NCBI GenBank assembly: GCA_029582165.1
Contig: CM055877.1
Span: 38,470,249 to 38,534,248, forward strand
Length of the DNA: 64,000 nucleotides
Source: Portulaca oleracea
Taxonomy: Eukaryota; Streptophyta; Magnoliopsida; Caryophyllales; Portulacaceae
Reading direction: 5' to 3'
In this document: positions 10,706-23,985 of the stretch, piece by piece
How the letters are laid out: the number at the start of each line of letters is the position of its first letter
How positions within the stretch are numbered: position 1 is the stretch's first letter
The notes under the pieces: model-generated
The model's input: only the letters and a program-made list of their open reading frames with translations
Told to the model about the DNA's origin: nothing
Database searches by the model: none
Position numbers and translations under genes: made by a program

Positions 10706-13377
10706 ACAGGTGGGGGGGTCAAGTTCCTAACTAGGTCAATTTTCGCTTTATCCACTTCAATTCCATCTTTTGAAATCACGTGGCCCAAAACTATGCCCTT
10801 TCGTACCATAAAATGGCACTTCTCCCAGTTTAAAGTCAAGTGTTTTTCTTGGCACCGACTCAAGACTCTACTCAAATTGGACAAACAATCATCAAAGGTG
10901 GTGCCAAATACTGAGAAATCATCCATGAAAATTTCAACACAGTCATCAACAAGGTCCGAGAATATAGACACCATGCACCGCTGAAAAGTAGCGGGGGCGT
11001 TGCAAAGTCCGAAGGGCATCCTACGGAAAGCAAACGTACCAAATGGGCAAGTAAAAGTCGTTTTCTCCTGATCACACGGGGCTATAGAAATCTGAGTATA
11101 CCCCGAATAACCATCTAGAAAACGAAAGAAGTCATGCCCCGCCAGTTTTTCTAACATTTGATCCATGAAAGGTAATGGAAAATGGTCTTTTCTCGTAGCC
11201 TTATTGAGTTTTCTGTAATCTATGCACACTCTCCATCCCGATGGAATGCGGGTTGACACTAACTCGCCCCTCTCATTCTCCACAACTGTCAACCCGGCCT
11301 TTTTAGGGACTACATGTATAGGACTAACCCACTTACTGTCAGAAATTGGGTAAATGATGTCATTGTCTAACCATTTCAGAATCTCCTTCTTAACCACCTC
11401 CTTCATTTGGCGATTGAGTCTCCTTAAAGGGTCCCTCTGGGCCACACTATCATCTTCCAAAAATATCCTATGCTGCACAATAGATGGACTAATCCCCCTG
11501 ATGTCTCCAAGCGTCCATCCCAAAGCCCCTTTATTTATCCTAAGAACCTCGACTAGTTTGTTTTCTTGGTCCTCTCCTAGGTTCGAAGCTATAATCACCG
11601 GGTAAGTCTCACTAGGGCCAAGGTAAACATACTTTAACTCAGAAGGAAGAGGTTTAAGTTCAAGGGTTTTAGAAGATGGTGGCTCAGGTTCTATTATGTC
11701 AGGCACATGTTGAGAGGCAAACAAAGATTCATAAAGCAATTCACCGTCAAACACATCAGAATCACATAGTGAGGTTACACAGTCTGGGTCGAATCCTAAC
11801 TCAACAAGATCACTCACACAAGGGGCAACATCCAGATCAGAAGGGTTACCACTCTCAAGGTCACTAATCCAATTCACAGCATTACACTCTTGCTCATCAT
11901 GTCCTAATGGTGACTTCTGTAGGTCAAAAATATTCAATTCCATAGTCAAATTCCCAAAAGTCAGTTTCATTCTCCCATCTTTACAATTAGTCCAAGCATT
12001 AGATGTGGCTAGAAAGGGTCTACCTAAAATGACTGGAATCTCGTTACGAGGACTCTGAACCCTAGCTGTCTCTAACACAACAAAGTCTACAGGGAAGACA
12101 AAAGTTCCAACTTGGATCAACACGTCCTCAACTACCCCCCTAGGCACTCTCGTAGACCGATCAGCTAATTGGAGAACCATTCTTGTAGGTTTCAATTCCC
12201 CCAACCCCAAGGTCTCAAACACATGTAAAGGTAGCAAGTTGACACTTGCCCCTAGATCAAGGAGGGCTCTCTCAATCTGATTGTCTCCTATGGTAATGGA
12301 AATAGTTGGGCACCCTGGGTCCTTGTATTTCACTAGAACCTGACTAGACAAGATAGAGCTCACATTAGAGGCCAAAAAGGCCTTCTTAGGAACCTGAGTT
12401 GCTCTCTTCGTTGTACACAATTCTTTGAGGAACCTAGCGTAGGAAGGACATTGCTGAATAGCGTCCAACAAGGGAATGTTGACCTTGACTTGAGAAAAAG
12501 TCTCCCTAATCTTTTCAAGAAATTTCTGGTCCTTTGTTCCCCTCAACCTTTGAGGAAAAGGTGGGGAAGGCTTATACGCCACAGGTTGAACAGGACTAGA
12601 ATTAGGAAGCACTCTAGGTGAGGTCTTAGGACTCGAGTTGTCACCTAAGTTGGTCAACCTCTCTTCCTCATACGGCTCATCCTCAACTAGCTCATCACAA
12701 GGTCCAACACTCACATGTTGTTTCCTAGGCGAATCTGAAGGTAATTCTCGGACCTGATTGTCTACTTCCTTTCCTGATCTAAGAGTAATCACCGCATTAA
12801 GCCCCCTAACATGGTTCGGGTCACAAGAGGACGAACTAGAAGCTTTCCCCTTGGGGTTCGCCTCCGGTTGTCCAGGAAAAGTTCCCCTATCCCTATTAGA
12901 CATCATAAGTTGAGCTACACTCTCATTCAATTGTTTCACCATTTTCGCCATGTCACTCATCGTATCCTCAACCCTACTCAAACCAGACTCTAACTCTTTA
13001 TACTTCCTATCCCCCTTGTCCTCACTTTGGTATCCTGGTGGAGGTCGGGTATGGGCGATCTGGGGATGGATGGTCTGCCCTCGAGGTGCTTGATAAGCAG
13101 CCTGAGGCGGTGGTCTTGGTTGGGTTTGATGTTGGTGAGGAGGAGGTGGGTTTCCTTGGAAACTTCCTCCTTGGTGCATCGGTGGCCCCAAAACATTTTG
13201 ATTATCCGGCCCGTAAGACAAGAAAGGGTGTTTTGGCACCCCAGGAAATTGGTAGGGCCGGTACTGGTTAAACATAGCATTAACATTTTCCACATTGGAC
13301 GACACATGTTGCAAATACAAAGGGCAATTAGCATATACATGGTCAGGTCCTTGGCACCAAGCACAAATCAAAGAAGA
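10702..13377 (-). pseudogene. B zinc knuckle, protease and reverse transcriptase frame
   Basis: About 890 codons stay open after the TAA that ends gag. Near the start is a CCHC-like knuckle (CAWCQGPDHVYANC), followed by a long proline/glutamine-rich linker. The aspartic protease has its active-site loop as DLGASVNLLPL, where the usual DTG/DSG is DLG, a change at the key position. The RT follows, with SPIHVVPKKAG, WRVCIDYRKLN, FLDGYSGYTQI, the TTFTCPFGTFAFRRMPFGL segment and the catalytic FMDDF box. The frame stops at 10702 after a one-base slip in a C run (about 10714-10720), just before the RNase H connection. Confidence 0.92.
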
Positions 13378-14307
13378 TTAAGGGTTCGGAGATATGGGTT
13401 GCTCTAAAGAATTCACTTGTACGCAAGGTTGGGTCTTAGTAGATGCTAGTTGCTGTTGGGCTAGGGTTTTTATCATATTCTCTAAAGAAGCAAACCTAGC
13501 TTCGTACCCAGTACTCTCACTCATCGCGTGAACCCCTCCCCGTGCATTGGACAACTGTGCTCCTATGGACTCATCCCTAGTGTTTCCCCATTGCAATACT
13601 CTTTCTGACATATTCTCCAAAAAATCCCAAGCTTCCTCCGCAGTTTTGTCCATAAATCCCCCTTGACACATAGACTCTAAGGTTACTCGGGTTTCCTGAT
13701 CTACCCCCTCATACACTATTTGGCACAGTCTCACTAGGTCAAACCCATGGTGGGGAAATTGAGACAAAAGATTCTTGAACCTCTCAAAAGCTTTCCAGTA
13801 AGGCTCTCCCTTATCCTGTCTAAACTTCAAAATGGAGTTTCTCATTTGAACTGCCATGGAATTTGGGAAATACCTCTTCATAAATACCTTTAAGAAACTA
13901 ACCCATGAGTTTATGGACCCCGGTTTGATACTATACATCCACCACTTTACCGAATCTCGCAGAGAGAAGGACAAATATTTCAACATAACATAATCTAAAG
14001 GTACCCCTGGTGGTGTGACCATACTAAGGTACTCCTTATACTCTGCTGTCCAGATAAGCGCCAACCCCGTCCCAGTAAAAAGAGGTAGGTTCTAGGTATG
14101 ATACTGTCTGGGATCAAAGGTAACTCCCTGAGGTAGAGTCGGTAACACAAAACACGATGGAGGCGGGTCATAAGATGGATAGAGCTGGTCGCTCAAGGTA
14201 ACCCTCGGTCCTTCCTCACCCATGTTAGGCGGGTCGACTAAAGGTCTCTCTACCCTAACCAGTCTACTAGTTTCCGGTATTCGAACCCATCCTATCGAAT
14301 GACGCAC
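13378..14307 (-). pseudogene. B gag (capsid region)
   Basis: Structural protein of the virus-like particle. Beyond a TAG stop at 14092-14094 the frame continues as a retrotransposon gag domain: LKYLSFSLRDSVKWW, then FMKRYFPNSMAVQMRN, then FRQDKGEPYWKAFERFKNLL and CQIVYEGVDQETR. It ends at a TAA at 13378-13380, after which the same frame continues with the zinc knuckle, so gag and pol were one frame. No clear ATG start is present; the visible frame opens near 14307 without one. Start uncertain, family secure. Confidence 0.85.
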
Positions 14308-14442
14308 TTTCTCTTTTTTAGTTGGTTTTTCTATTTTTTTTAATTTTTAGTGATTTTTAAACTAGATGCTAAACAAGCAAAGCAATTAAACTATTCACAC
14401 TATGCACAGACAAACCAATTCTAAACTCCCAAATAACGCCAT

Positions 14443-14459
14443 CCCCAGCAACGGCGCCA
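14443..14459 (-). other. B primer binding site (tRNA-Asp)
   Basis: The plus strand reads CCCCAGCAACGGCGCCA, which matches the 3' end of plant tRNA-Asp(GTC) except for one base, and it lies one base from the 5' LTR. This primer is the usual one for Athila-type elements. Confidence 0.85.
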
Positions 14460-15214
14460 TTGTTCGGTTGTGTATTTTTGTGGTCACTAAGTAAGGATTG
14501 TCGATCTCAGGGATGGGTGTGAGGTTTGTCTAGGTTTTTGGTTTGTTAAAGGTTTTCAATTGTGGAAAACATTAAAGTATGAAAATTAAGCGATTAAACT
14601 ATCCCTAATCATGATACTAAACATGACCATTAAAAAGAACACAATCAAACAAGTAATTACTACTAAAAATGTAAGAAATCAATAAGCTTATCAAATGAAC
14701 ATTTAATAAAATCTAACTACCACTAAGATCAAAGCAAGCAAATAGCAATTAATTAGGAACTAATTAATCCAAACAAGATTAAAATATAGTCCATACCCTT
14801 GATGACTAGTAAAAATCGATCTCCATTCTTCATTCTTCATCTTCAATTGCAACTTTCCCCGAACAAAATAGAAAGTTGTGAATTAAGTTACTAAGGACCC
14901 TCAAATCTTCACTCTAGTAAGATTTGTGGCCCTTAATCCCCCTTTTCACTAAAAGATTGATTGTTTGTGGCTCTAGGAACCTTCAAATGCAAACTTCAAT
15001 GAAATCTAAAGCATAAGGTAATGAAGATAAAGGAAGGCTGAAAATTACTTGAAGAAAAGTTGATTACATTCAAAGTCTCAAAAACTTGGAGAACAAGACA
15101 AGAGAAAACCCTTAGAGAGAGAAAGTTAAAAGCTTAATTAAGAAATCATTAAAACCACTAATTACAAACTAAAACTTCAGCTAATTGTTCTTTCAAAGGA
15201 GTCGCAGCTAAGAC

Positions 15215-15222
15215 TCTTATAA
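15215..15222 (-). promoter_or_regulatory. B candidate TATA box
   Basis: On the minus strand the region reads CATTATAAGAGTC; the equivalent in the other LTR is 3392-3399. It is the best TATA-like site downstream of the palindrome array. The start of transcription cannot be seen directly. Confidence 0.4.
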
Positions 15223-15287
15223 TGACCTAAGTTAGTTGCACAAAACACAGCATCTCATTTCCAGCCTGTACGCAGAAAACGGATTTG

Positions 15288-15613
15288 GCTCGGGCGAGCG
15301 AGTGCGCTCGAGCGGCGAGCGTCAGTCGCGTGTTTCTCGTTCCTCGGCAACTTCTCCTCGGTAGCTCAGAAGCTCAGCTCGGTCGAGCAGGGCCCTTGCT
15401 CGAGCGAGCTGGCCCTCTGTTTCTTCACTGCCTTAGCCATATTTTTCGATCTTTTCCACGTTGTTGTGCAGAAGCATGGCTCGACCGAGCCAATATGTTG
15501 CTCGGGCAAGCCAGCTTTCTGTCTCTCCTCTTCTTGGCTCAAATTCAATCGGCCATTCTTGCTGCTTTTCCAGGAGCGTTGCTCGGGCGAGCCAACATCC
15601 TGCTCGGTCGAGC
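15288..15613 (-). promoter_or_regulatory. B U3 palindrome array (5' LTR copy, promoter side)
   Basis: Copies start at 15288, 15377, 15398, 15479, 15500, 15581 and 15602, again with 21-bp and 81-bp steps. The copies at 15398 and 15500 have one arm altered. The segment after 15299 carries extra GCTCG-rich sequence not present in the other LTR. Confidence 0.68.
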
Positions 15614-15793
15614 AACCTTTCTGCCTTCACTCCTGATTTGGCGAGTTTTTGCTCCGTTTTGGCGCCATTTTTGGTCACTTTCTTATTTTCCTACAAAACT
15701 ACAAAAATCTCATAACTCGAATAAAATACGGGGTTAGAACATATAAAAACCCCCTAATAAAGCGAAGAATTCGGCTCGAAACGAGACCGAACA

Positions 15794-17259
15794 GGTAGGC
15801 TGTGTGACTTTGTCAATTGACAAACATTGCACCTCTTCAACAGATGCTCTACATCTTTCCTCATCTTTGGCCAACTGTAGTGCTCTTTCAACATCAATAA
15901 TGTTTTCTCAACTCCAAAATGTCCTGCTAAACTCCCTCCATGGACTTCTAAGATCAGTAGCTCTCGGAAGCTACTCTTAGGGACACACAATCTACTCCCT
16001 TTGAACAAATAACCCTGGTCTATGTGATACAGAACCTGGGGTTGCTACTGGCACTTCTGGTACACCTGCTTAAAATCTCCATCCTCCTTATACAAAGCTT
16101 TCAAATGCGAAATCCAACAATTCTAGAATCAAGTATATGAAGCAACATATACCTTCTACTAAGTGCATCTGCTCCTTTATTTAGCACTCCTGATTTATGG
16201 TGGATCATGAAGTGGAACTGCTGCACGCACTCGACCCAAGCAACATGCCTGGTGTTGAGCTTGTGCTGCCCTTGAATAAACTTCAAGGCCTCATGATCAC
16301 TGTGTAGGATGAATTACGCTCCAATAAAGTAGTGCCTCCAGTGTTGAAGAGCTCTAATGATGGCATAGAACTCATTATCATAGGTGCTATATTTCTTCTT
16401 AGCATCATTCAATTTCTCACTGAAGTAGGCAACTGGCTTGCCCTCCTGGGTCAATACTTCTCCGATGCCAACTCATGAAGCATCACATTCTACCTCAAAA
16501 ACTTTGTTGAAGCTGGGTAGTGCTAGAACTGGTGCTGAAGTGAGTCTCTCCTTGACTTCTTCAAAGGCCTTCTGGGCTGCTGTTGTCCAAATAAAGGACT
16601 TTTTTTTCACCTGTTTAGTCATTGGTGCCAGAATGGTGCTGAAATTCTTGACAAATCTCCTATAAAATGAAGTCAGGCCATGAAAGCTCCTGACTTGCTG
16701 AATAGAAGTGGGCACAGGCCACTCCCTAATTGCCTTGATCTTCTCCTCATCAACCTGAATACCTGCTGCTGTAACAATGTACCCCAAGAAGTTCACTTGT
16801 GCTGTAAAGAAGTGATACTTCTTGAGGTTGCCAAATAACTCCGCCGTGCTCAGAATAGTTAAGACCTCCTACAAATGCTTGACATGCTCTTGCTTAGACC
16901 TGCTATAGACAAGAATATCATCAAAGTATACCACAAAACTCTTGCCTATGAGTGGCTTAAGGACCTGATTCATGAGTCTCATGAATGTGGATGGGACATT
17001 AGTCAGGCCAAAAGGCATGACCAACCACTCAAACAAACCTCCCTTGGTTTTGAATGATGTCTTCCACTCATCTCCCTCATAGATCCTTATCTGGTAGTAT
17101 CCACTCCTCAAGTCGATCTTAGAAAAGACTACTGACCCATGTAACTCATCCAACATGTCTTCAAGCCTAGGTATAGGGTACCTATACTTGATTGTGATCT
17201 TGTAAATGGCCCTACAATCAATACACATTCTCTGACTTCCATCTTTCTTAGGCACTAAC
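15794..17259 (-). pseudogene. A reverse transcriptase (palm/thumb), RNase H and integrase zinc finger
   Basis: Middle section of A's pol between B and C. RT starts at 17255 with [16 protein letters not shown] and shows [40 protein letters not shown] and the catalytic YFDDILVYS. The thumb follows as [19 protein letters not shown]. RNase H is recognised from the VECDAS start near 16480 to HHKSGVLNKGADALSRR near 16170. The integrase zinc finger (HGGSLAGHFG ... CNVCQLTKSH) ends exactly at B. Stops and frame changes lie near 16865, 16470, 16290 and 16100. The protein motifs join smoothly with the parts beyond B and C, which confirms the nesting. Confidence 0.92.
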
Positions 17260-18115
17260 TGTTAGGTTTTAGGTTGTCTATTTCCTAAACAGATACCGAT
17301 TAATTGGCGAAATATTATAACAGTTATAAACAATTAATCAACACAAATGCAGAGGCTTTAGTAATTATACATGATCGCTAATTCCTGCTAAAGAAGAGGT
17401 TGACCTTCCAGATTCCAACGTTGAAACCCTCTACTGAAAAGTCCACGGAGCACTCCGGGAACCCGATTGCTAGATCGACCCGATCGAGACGAATCTCAAT
17501 CTAAGATGTATATGAGATAGTTTCAGGAAACTGATAGTGTTTCCTGAAACTAGAACTGCAAACTAAAAGAGAGAGGAACTCAGAAAATCACCCAGGTATC
17601 TCTCTAAGATTCGAAGGCAGTTGGTGTGGAATAATCTCTCCCAAAGACCCCTTTATATAGTGTTTAGAAAACCTAGGGAAAGGGTTCAAAACCCTCAAGG
17701 GCCGAAAAAGAAAACGACGCATTTTCTGGGCCCAACACGGTCCGTATTGAAACAACACGGTCCGTGTTGGACTCCAGAGAGTCCAATTATTCGGCCCAAG
17801 GACACCACGGACCGTGGTGTCTCAACACGGACCGTGTTGGGTCAACACGGTCCGTGTTGAGCCCAATTCGGTCCGTGTTGGGCTGATTTCTCACAGAAAT
17901 CAGTTTCCAACTTTTCTAAACTTGATACAATATCATTTAGGTTACATACATTGTTCCAGGGCACTGACTTGTGTGACCCAGTAGGACCAAAGAATATTGT
18001 TGTAATTAAACATATTAAATTACTAATTATAGAGGTCTCTAGCAAGACATATAATCACTACATTACTTTGGTTTAATCTCCGTGTATATCGAACATTGTC
18101 GGGACATTCCCAACA
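17260..18115 (-). repeat. C 3' LTR
   Basis: Ends CCCAACA, then the polypurine tract (minus strand CAAGTGGGAGAT) at 18116 onward. It has a TATA box at 17652-17659 and a heterogeneous palindrome cluster at 17736-17885. Confidence 0.93.
17736..17885 (-). promoter_or_regulatory. C U3 palindrome cluster (3' LTR)
   Basis: Same region of the other LTR, but mixed: one copy with a broken arm (17736), one perfect near 17754, a variant ACACCACGG-A-CCGTGGTGT at 17802-17820 with both arms changed in step, then copies with central A and central T, and a last broken copy. The five-copy tandem of the other LTR is absent. Confidence 0.68.
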
Positions 18116-21100
18116 ATCTCCCACTTGTCCCACAAGTGTTCGATTCCTTGAATTCCCTTGTCACTTACTGTCTCTAGTTCGGATAAGGTAAGCTAAAGTC
18201 ATCCTTATGTGAGACCCGAACGTTCCTCGATCTCCGAGTTTAGACTTTGAAAAACAGATGATCAACTATTGATTCAACTGAGCTCGGCCAAGCATTTTTA
18301 GTCCAATCTCACCGAGTGGCCAACCACTTTAGACTTAGGACATGAGTGTAGCATAAATCATAGTTTTATCAACCCTAACTTTCTCTGACCTTTCAGGCAT
18401 AAATCATATTTCTCTGCATGAGTGTAGCATCAATGCAACTCTTCACACTTAGCTTTTATCAACCACTTTAGACTTAGGACACATCCTTAGTTTTGCTTAT
18501 ACATATACAATGTATATGTTATGTTGGAATTTGAACATCTCATGGCATACATTAATCTCATGCCTGAAGCATGAGTTATATGTCTCATCCTTCTTAGAAC
18601 TTCTGATTGTTTTGAGACAATCAAATTCCGTAAGGACATGCCATGATTTTGGAAATTAATCCATTCTCGAAGTGAGTTGAACTAATCAACACCTAGTTAA
18701 CTCTGATTCAAACAATCAAAATCTTTAATCTATCATTATAAATCTTGTTTCCAAGAAAATTCTTAGCCCCACCAATCCTTCACTTTGAAAATTATTTCCA
18801 AGTCAACCTCAGTAGAAGCAACATTGGAATATTCTTCTTAGTAAGCAGTATGTCAATCACATACGATATCAGAAAACGCATTGCTCCCACTGAACTTCTT
18901 GTAAACACAATATTATCTTTGGCACTTCCCAGTATGTCAAACCTTTTTGATATCCTGGTCAAGAAGGTCAATGATTCCAACTCCTAGAAGCTTCCTTAAG
19001 ACCACAGATGGTCTCTTGAAGTTTACAAGTATTCCAACAAAAGACCACTCAGTTGTGTCAAGTACACACCTTTCTTCAAAATCTAATTTTGAAGTCAGTC
19101 TTGATGTCTATCTTAATGAACCCATGTTTTGCCTTAAAACCCTCATATGCCTGATGGCTCACACCTTCAGACAAATCAACCAAGTTCTAAACTTTGTTGA
19201 ATACATGGAATCTATTTTAGACTTGGTTGCATGGAATCTTGATTTACTTAAAGCTTCTTTGATGTAGGTAGAGTCATTACTTTCTAAAAGTAACATCTCA
19301 CGTTCATCCATAGAAGATCGATATCTTTGTGGCTGACGGAGTTGTTTACCTGACCTTGCTTGAAGTAATGTTCATGACACCCTCTCCTCAACGTTTTGAG
19401 AAACTTAAACTGCCTCAACCTTGTTCTTAATTTTCCGACAAATAGGAAAATTTGAACTAGGATCAAGTAGCGGAGTTTCATGTGATGATTATAGTGTTTT
19501 GTGTCTCTCGAACTTCGGTAAGTTCAAAATCTCTCCCACTCTTTCTTTTAGAGAATAACATATTCTCTAAGAAGAAAGTATTTTGAGACACAAACTCTTT
19601 CTTCTACAACAATTTGTAGAAGTGATACTCCTTTCTTTCAGAAGACGGTTCAAGAACCTCTCTTCTCCTAATGCTTCCGATAATCTTTATTCAGTAATTA
19701 GAGCTATGGTTAATTGCGTGTATCCCCAAAAGGTAATCGGCAATGTTGACTCAACCATCATTGATCACACCATATCTAATAAGGTGTGATTCCTGCTCTT
19801 AGATACGTCATTGAGATGTCGTATTCTTAGAGGAGAGATTCATGAAACAATTCCATATTCTCTGGAATGGTCAATGAAATCTTTGGTTCAAATACTCACC
19901 TCCTCAACCTAATTGAAGGGTTTTGATTTTCTTGCCAAGTTGGTTTTGTACTTCACTTTGAAACTCTTTGAACATTTCAAATGATTTGGACTTGTGGCGT
20001 ATTAAGTAGATATACCCATATCTACTAAAAAATCGTCACTGAAAGCGATGAAATAGTACAGTAAACCTTCTTCTAGCACTAGTGCTTATAGGCCCACATA
20101 CATCAGTATGTATGCATCCTAATAAGTCATTAGCTTGTTCACCAATTCAAATAAGAGGTGATTTTAGTCATCTTACCCATCAGGCATGTTATATAAACAT
20201 GGAGCTTTTCAAAGTTTAGGTTTTCCAAAATCCTGCACTATGCAGTTTCTGAATACATTTCTGATTAATATGACTTAAGCTTATAGTGCCATAATTATGT
20301 TTCATTTGAGTCATTTGTTCAACCTCTTGTCTCAACCATTAGTATCCTTTCGATCTTATCTAGGTGCTCTCATTGTTTCGCCAAGACTACTTCATTTTGG
20401 AAATCTTCAAACTATTTCAACATTCCAGCTTCAGATGAATCTCATAGACATGAATCATCATGTGTTATTTTATTCATCTTGAAGATTTGAGGTAATTCAC
20501 CCCTTGTACTTGTGCTCAATTGGTCTACATACATCCATATGCATGAGTGTTTGTTGGCACGTTCACCCTTTCTTGTAAAAGGTACAGTCATGCTTTGCAG
20601 ACATCACATGTTTCATTCAAAAGTCTATCACTGTGACACTTCTGAATGCGCTCTGATTTGCATGACTTAATAGATAGTTACAAGTTTTATGTTTGAACAA
20701 GGGTTATTCCTTTTAAACCTTTTGGTTTCGATGTGTTGGGTGTGTTTATCCGAGATCCTCTCTCTCTCTCTAATTGAGAGTAAGAAACACTTATAATGAG
20801 AACATAGAATCACCTATATATTTCTCTTATAAGTCTTGAGGAAATGGATAAACAACCAACTCTTCATAAGGAACTACAATTAATTATATGTTCCTATTTG
20901 TAGGCTGTCTCTCATCCTTCAAAGCTCATCTACTTTGCTGTAGATACTGCACATTTGCATAAATGCGAGTTTCACATCTAGTATCTTATACTCAAAGTGG
21001 GTTTAATAAGGGTCGTGTGTATCATATACGCATTTGCCTAGAATTGAAATCATATCTCAAGTCTTTCTCATAGTTATTCACGCTCCCAGTGTCATATATG

Positions 21101-21800
21101 CATGATCTGGTTGTTAACCGGTTGCTGTCATTGGTTGGGTATGTACAACTGTTTGTCCTTACCTTTCCTTTGACTTCTTGTCTTTGATAGATTTCTTAAA
21201 TCTGATTTTCCTATTCACTAAAAGACTATCTTTGGTCGCCAATCTTTTAGCTAAAGGGGATCTAAGGTTTCTCATATTTTAAAATAGTCAAATTATTTCT
21301 AAACATGAGCGCCAACAATTGGCTCTTATGTAGCTCAACCGAGACTATCTGGTTATTGGTTTCATATTTATCAACTCTAACTAGTTCGATGAACTTGGTT
21401 TTGAGTTTGGTAATATTGAAATCTTCCTCTAATCTTCAAACATTTTGAAGTTAAAGTTGTATGAATACTATGACATTACATGTATTCATTTGGCTTGATT
21501 GACCTCTTAATATTGATGCCTAGCTCAATGTTATATCAAAGACATGTTTCTTTTAATTCACCTCCAAGACAATCTTGTGATAGCGATGCCAATTAAGAAA
21601 TTGGTGTAATTGTTTTTCTCTTTCTCAAGGAGAAAACAATATTTTATTAGTGGTGGATTTTTGAGTGAAAAGACATAAATAATTCTAGGAGACAAGTTGG
21701 TTCATTTTAGTTATTATTCATGAAAAGAAATTAAACTAATTTTAATTTCAAATCAAAACACTTTATCAACTCTCACTTAGTGTTTTAATTTAACCAAGAC
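18116..21800 (-). pseudogene. C pol relic (copia reverse transcriptase/RNase H, weak integrase)
   Basis: No long frame survives. On the minus strand around 18990-18790 one reads a degraded copia RT end (SYVIDILLTKKNIPMLL in place of the YVDDILL box, then GGAKNFLGNKIYNDR). It is followed near 18650-18540 by HGMSLRNLIVSKQSE and ASGMRLMYAMRC, which are RNase H-proximal copia motifs. Stops and frameshifts occur every few codons. Near 20300-20500 there is weaker resemblance to the integrase segment before the conserved RSDRGGEY motif. Clade assignment (Tork/Angela-like) is tentative. Confidence 0.6.
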
Positions 21801-23985
21801 CCACAAGACCCATGGGCTCAAGTGGACTTTGGCCCAACAAAACTCGAGCCCATGTTGCCTTTGGTGGATCATCTTATGATCGATCATTCAAAAATGACTC
21901 TTGGCAAGAAATTTGTATCGAATACAATATTTCTCTTCCTCTACTCTTGGCCCAAAACTATTTTGATAGCCAATTTGAATTGACCTAGCTCCCACCCTAC
22001 TTATTAATGATGGAAAAATAATTCGCTTTGGCTTTCTTTATTTATCCATCTAAGTGGTGTTTCGGTAGGTTGAGCAATAATTCAATTATGAGAGTTGGTT
22101 TTATTATCCTAAGCATGCAATTCTAGGTGAACTCTTTCGAAAAGCACAAAAGGCATAATAAAACATGCAATAACAAAATTAAAGCGTAAATAAAACCCCT
22201 AGTATGGCCACCTAGACTTAATCAACTAATTTAACTAAGCATTGACAGTCTTCAAGAAAATCTTCTTGGGTCTCGCAACTTCATTGGATGGGCTCCCACT
22301 CCAATCACCACCTCTATTGTTGTTGGGCTCCCACTCAATTTGATGTCTCCAATTACAACCAATTTACAATTTGGACCTCACAATTGAGTCCTTACATGAA
22401 TTAAAAATAAATTTAACTGAAATTTAAATTTAAAATTTAATTCAAAGACGGTACGCAGACCGTATTTCACCCAACCCGGTGCGCAGACCGGTAAAATTGA
22501 CTATCTATGGCCATACTAGAAGCACATGCAAACATGTAATATTGCAATAAACACATGCTTAAATAACAAATTATAAAGGCATATAAATAATTGCAATATA
22601 ACACATAAGGAAATAAATACTAAATAAAATTTCCTAAAAGGTTTGTATGATTAATAAAATAAATAAAATCCAAATTTTATCTTAGTTACCTAAACAGATT
22701 TAGGATTTTATACCTATACATACAAAATACTTGAATTTCCAAAAATCAAGGAGTCTAAAAGATACTATATCTTTCAAAAATTATTGTAAGTTTCCTAAAC
22801 TTTACAAAATAATAGATTTTATGCCTATTATATGATTTAGTAGTAATAGGATTTAATAATTAATTTCTAAAATTAATTACAAACCCTAAAATGTACGAAT
22901 TCACCAAAACTGTTGGCAACACGGTCCGTGTTGCTTCCCAGTTTCGGTTAATTCCGTGAATGAAAAACTTAAATAAAACTATCGTAACTTATCGAATTTA
23001 AAGATTTCATATCTCAGTATTATCTAATAACCCAATATGACTATTTTCCAGAATTTTAACAATTTTCAAAAGATTGTAAAATTTTAGGGAATTAAACATT
23101 TTTAATTCTCTATTTAAGAAGAAAATAAATAACAACAGTCCGATAAGTTTAAAAATCAAATTTTATAATTTTCCCATACACTAGGTTCATCCAATATGCT
23201 ACTGTAAAAATTTCAGATTTTTATCAAATTTCAAAAATTAGAATAAAATTCAGAAAAGTAAACAATTGTACTTTTCTGTTAATCTGAAAATTAAAGGAAA
23301 ATTAATAAACGATTTCGAAAATTCACGAAAATGTTATCCATAACAGAATGGTTACCCAATAACCTACTGTAAAGTTTTCAGAAAATTTACAAATTTCTAT
23401 AAATATACAAAATTCAGAGAATTAAACGAATTTTAATTCACTTCAGATCCGAAAACTCAATTAAAAATCCATTTTAATTGGGACAAATCTACAAAAATTA
23501 TGGAAAGTCCAGAACACTTCCAGACACCTCCAGTAAAAATTTCAGAAATTTTCGAGTTTGTTTGATATTTTATTTCGATTTTTTATATTTACCGTAAATA
23601 AACTAAATCAGAAAATTAATTCTACAAAACCCTATTTTGCGAATTTAAACTTATTTCATGTATTGTCTACTGTTTAACAATATTAAACATGATTGCTTCT
23701 AAAACATTAAAAATTAAATCGAGTTCATGCTATATTTAACATTTAAACAAACATAAAATCGATTAACTAAAGGGAATAAGAAATATGCAATAACAAAGCA
23801 TGAAATTTTACAATAAAATTTCAGATTTATTATCATGAACATTAAAGATTAAAACTTTCATAAAGATTCAAAATTTTAGGCATAAATCTATTCTAGCATA
23901 TTCATAACATAATTCAACTATTGACAAAATTAATTATGAATACAAGTACAATACTTTAGCATGCAATTGGTGGCTTTGATACCAC
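21801..23985 (-). other. C leader/gag region, no readable gene
   Basis: AT-rich, with no frame that I recognise. It contains a further perfect CAACACGGTCCGTGTTG-type palindrome near 22917-22935 and two stem pairs with a shared loop at 22448-22463 and 22476-22491. Position suggests the 5' leader and a lost gag. Confidence 0.5.
23971..23984 (-). other. C primer binding site (tRNA-iMet)
   Basis: The minus strand reads TGGTATCAAAGCCA, one mismatch to the complement of initiator tRNA-Met, one base from the 5' LTR. Confidence 0.85.

Larger units (their letters stand above)
2634..15793 (-). mobile_element. Element B: Athila-like Ty3/gypsy retrotransposon (13.2 kb)
   Basis: Flanked by the TSD GGTAG (2629-2633 and 15794-15798), inside A's integrase. 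The LTRs are 1342 and 1333 bp and begin TGTTCGG and end CCGAACA. The primer site matches tRNA-Asp, typical of the Athila/Tat lineage. Minus-strand order: gag, zinc knuckle, protease, RT, RNase H, integrase, a 1.5 kb spacer, a third ORF, and a 1.8 kb 3' region. Integrase wording such as VWGIDFMGPFP is Athila-like. Two stops and two frameshifts in gag-pol, plus breaks in ORF3, make it non-autonomous now, although the LTRs differ by only a few percent by eye. Confidence 0.93.
14461..15793 (-). repeat. B 5' LTR with promoter
   Basis: Starts TGTTCGG and ends CCGAACA, followed by the second TSD copy GGTAG. On the minus strand the U3 part holds the palindrome array (15288-15613), then a TATA-like box near 15215-15222, then about 750 bp of R/U5. 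Confidence 0.95.

Noticed and set aside
18745..20482. Small plus-strand frames in C
   Set aside because: The element is on the minus strand and these are chance openings opposite the decayed pol.
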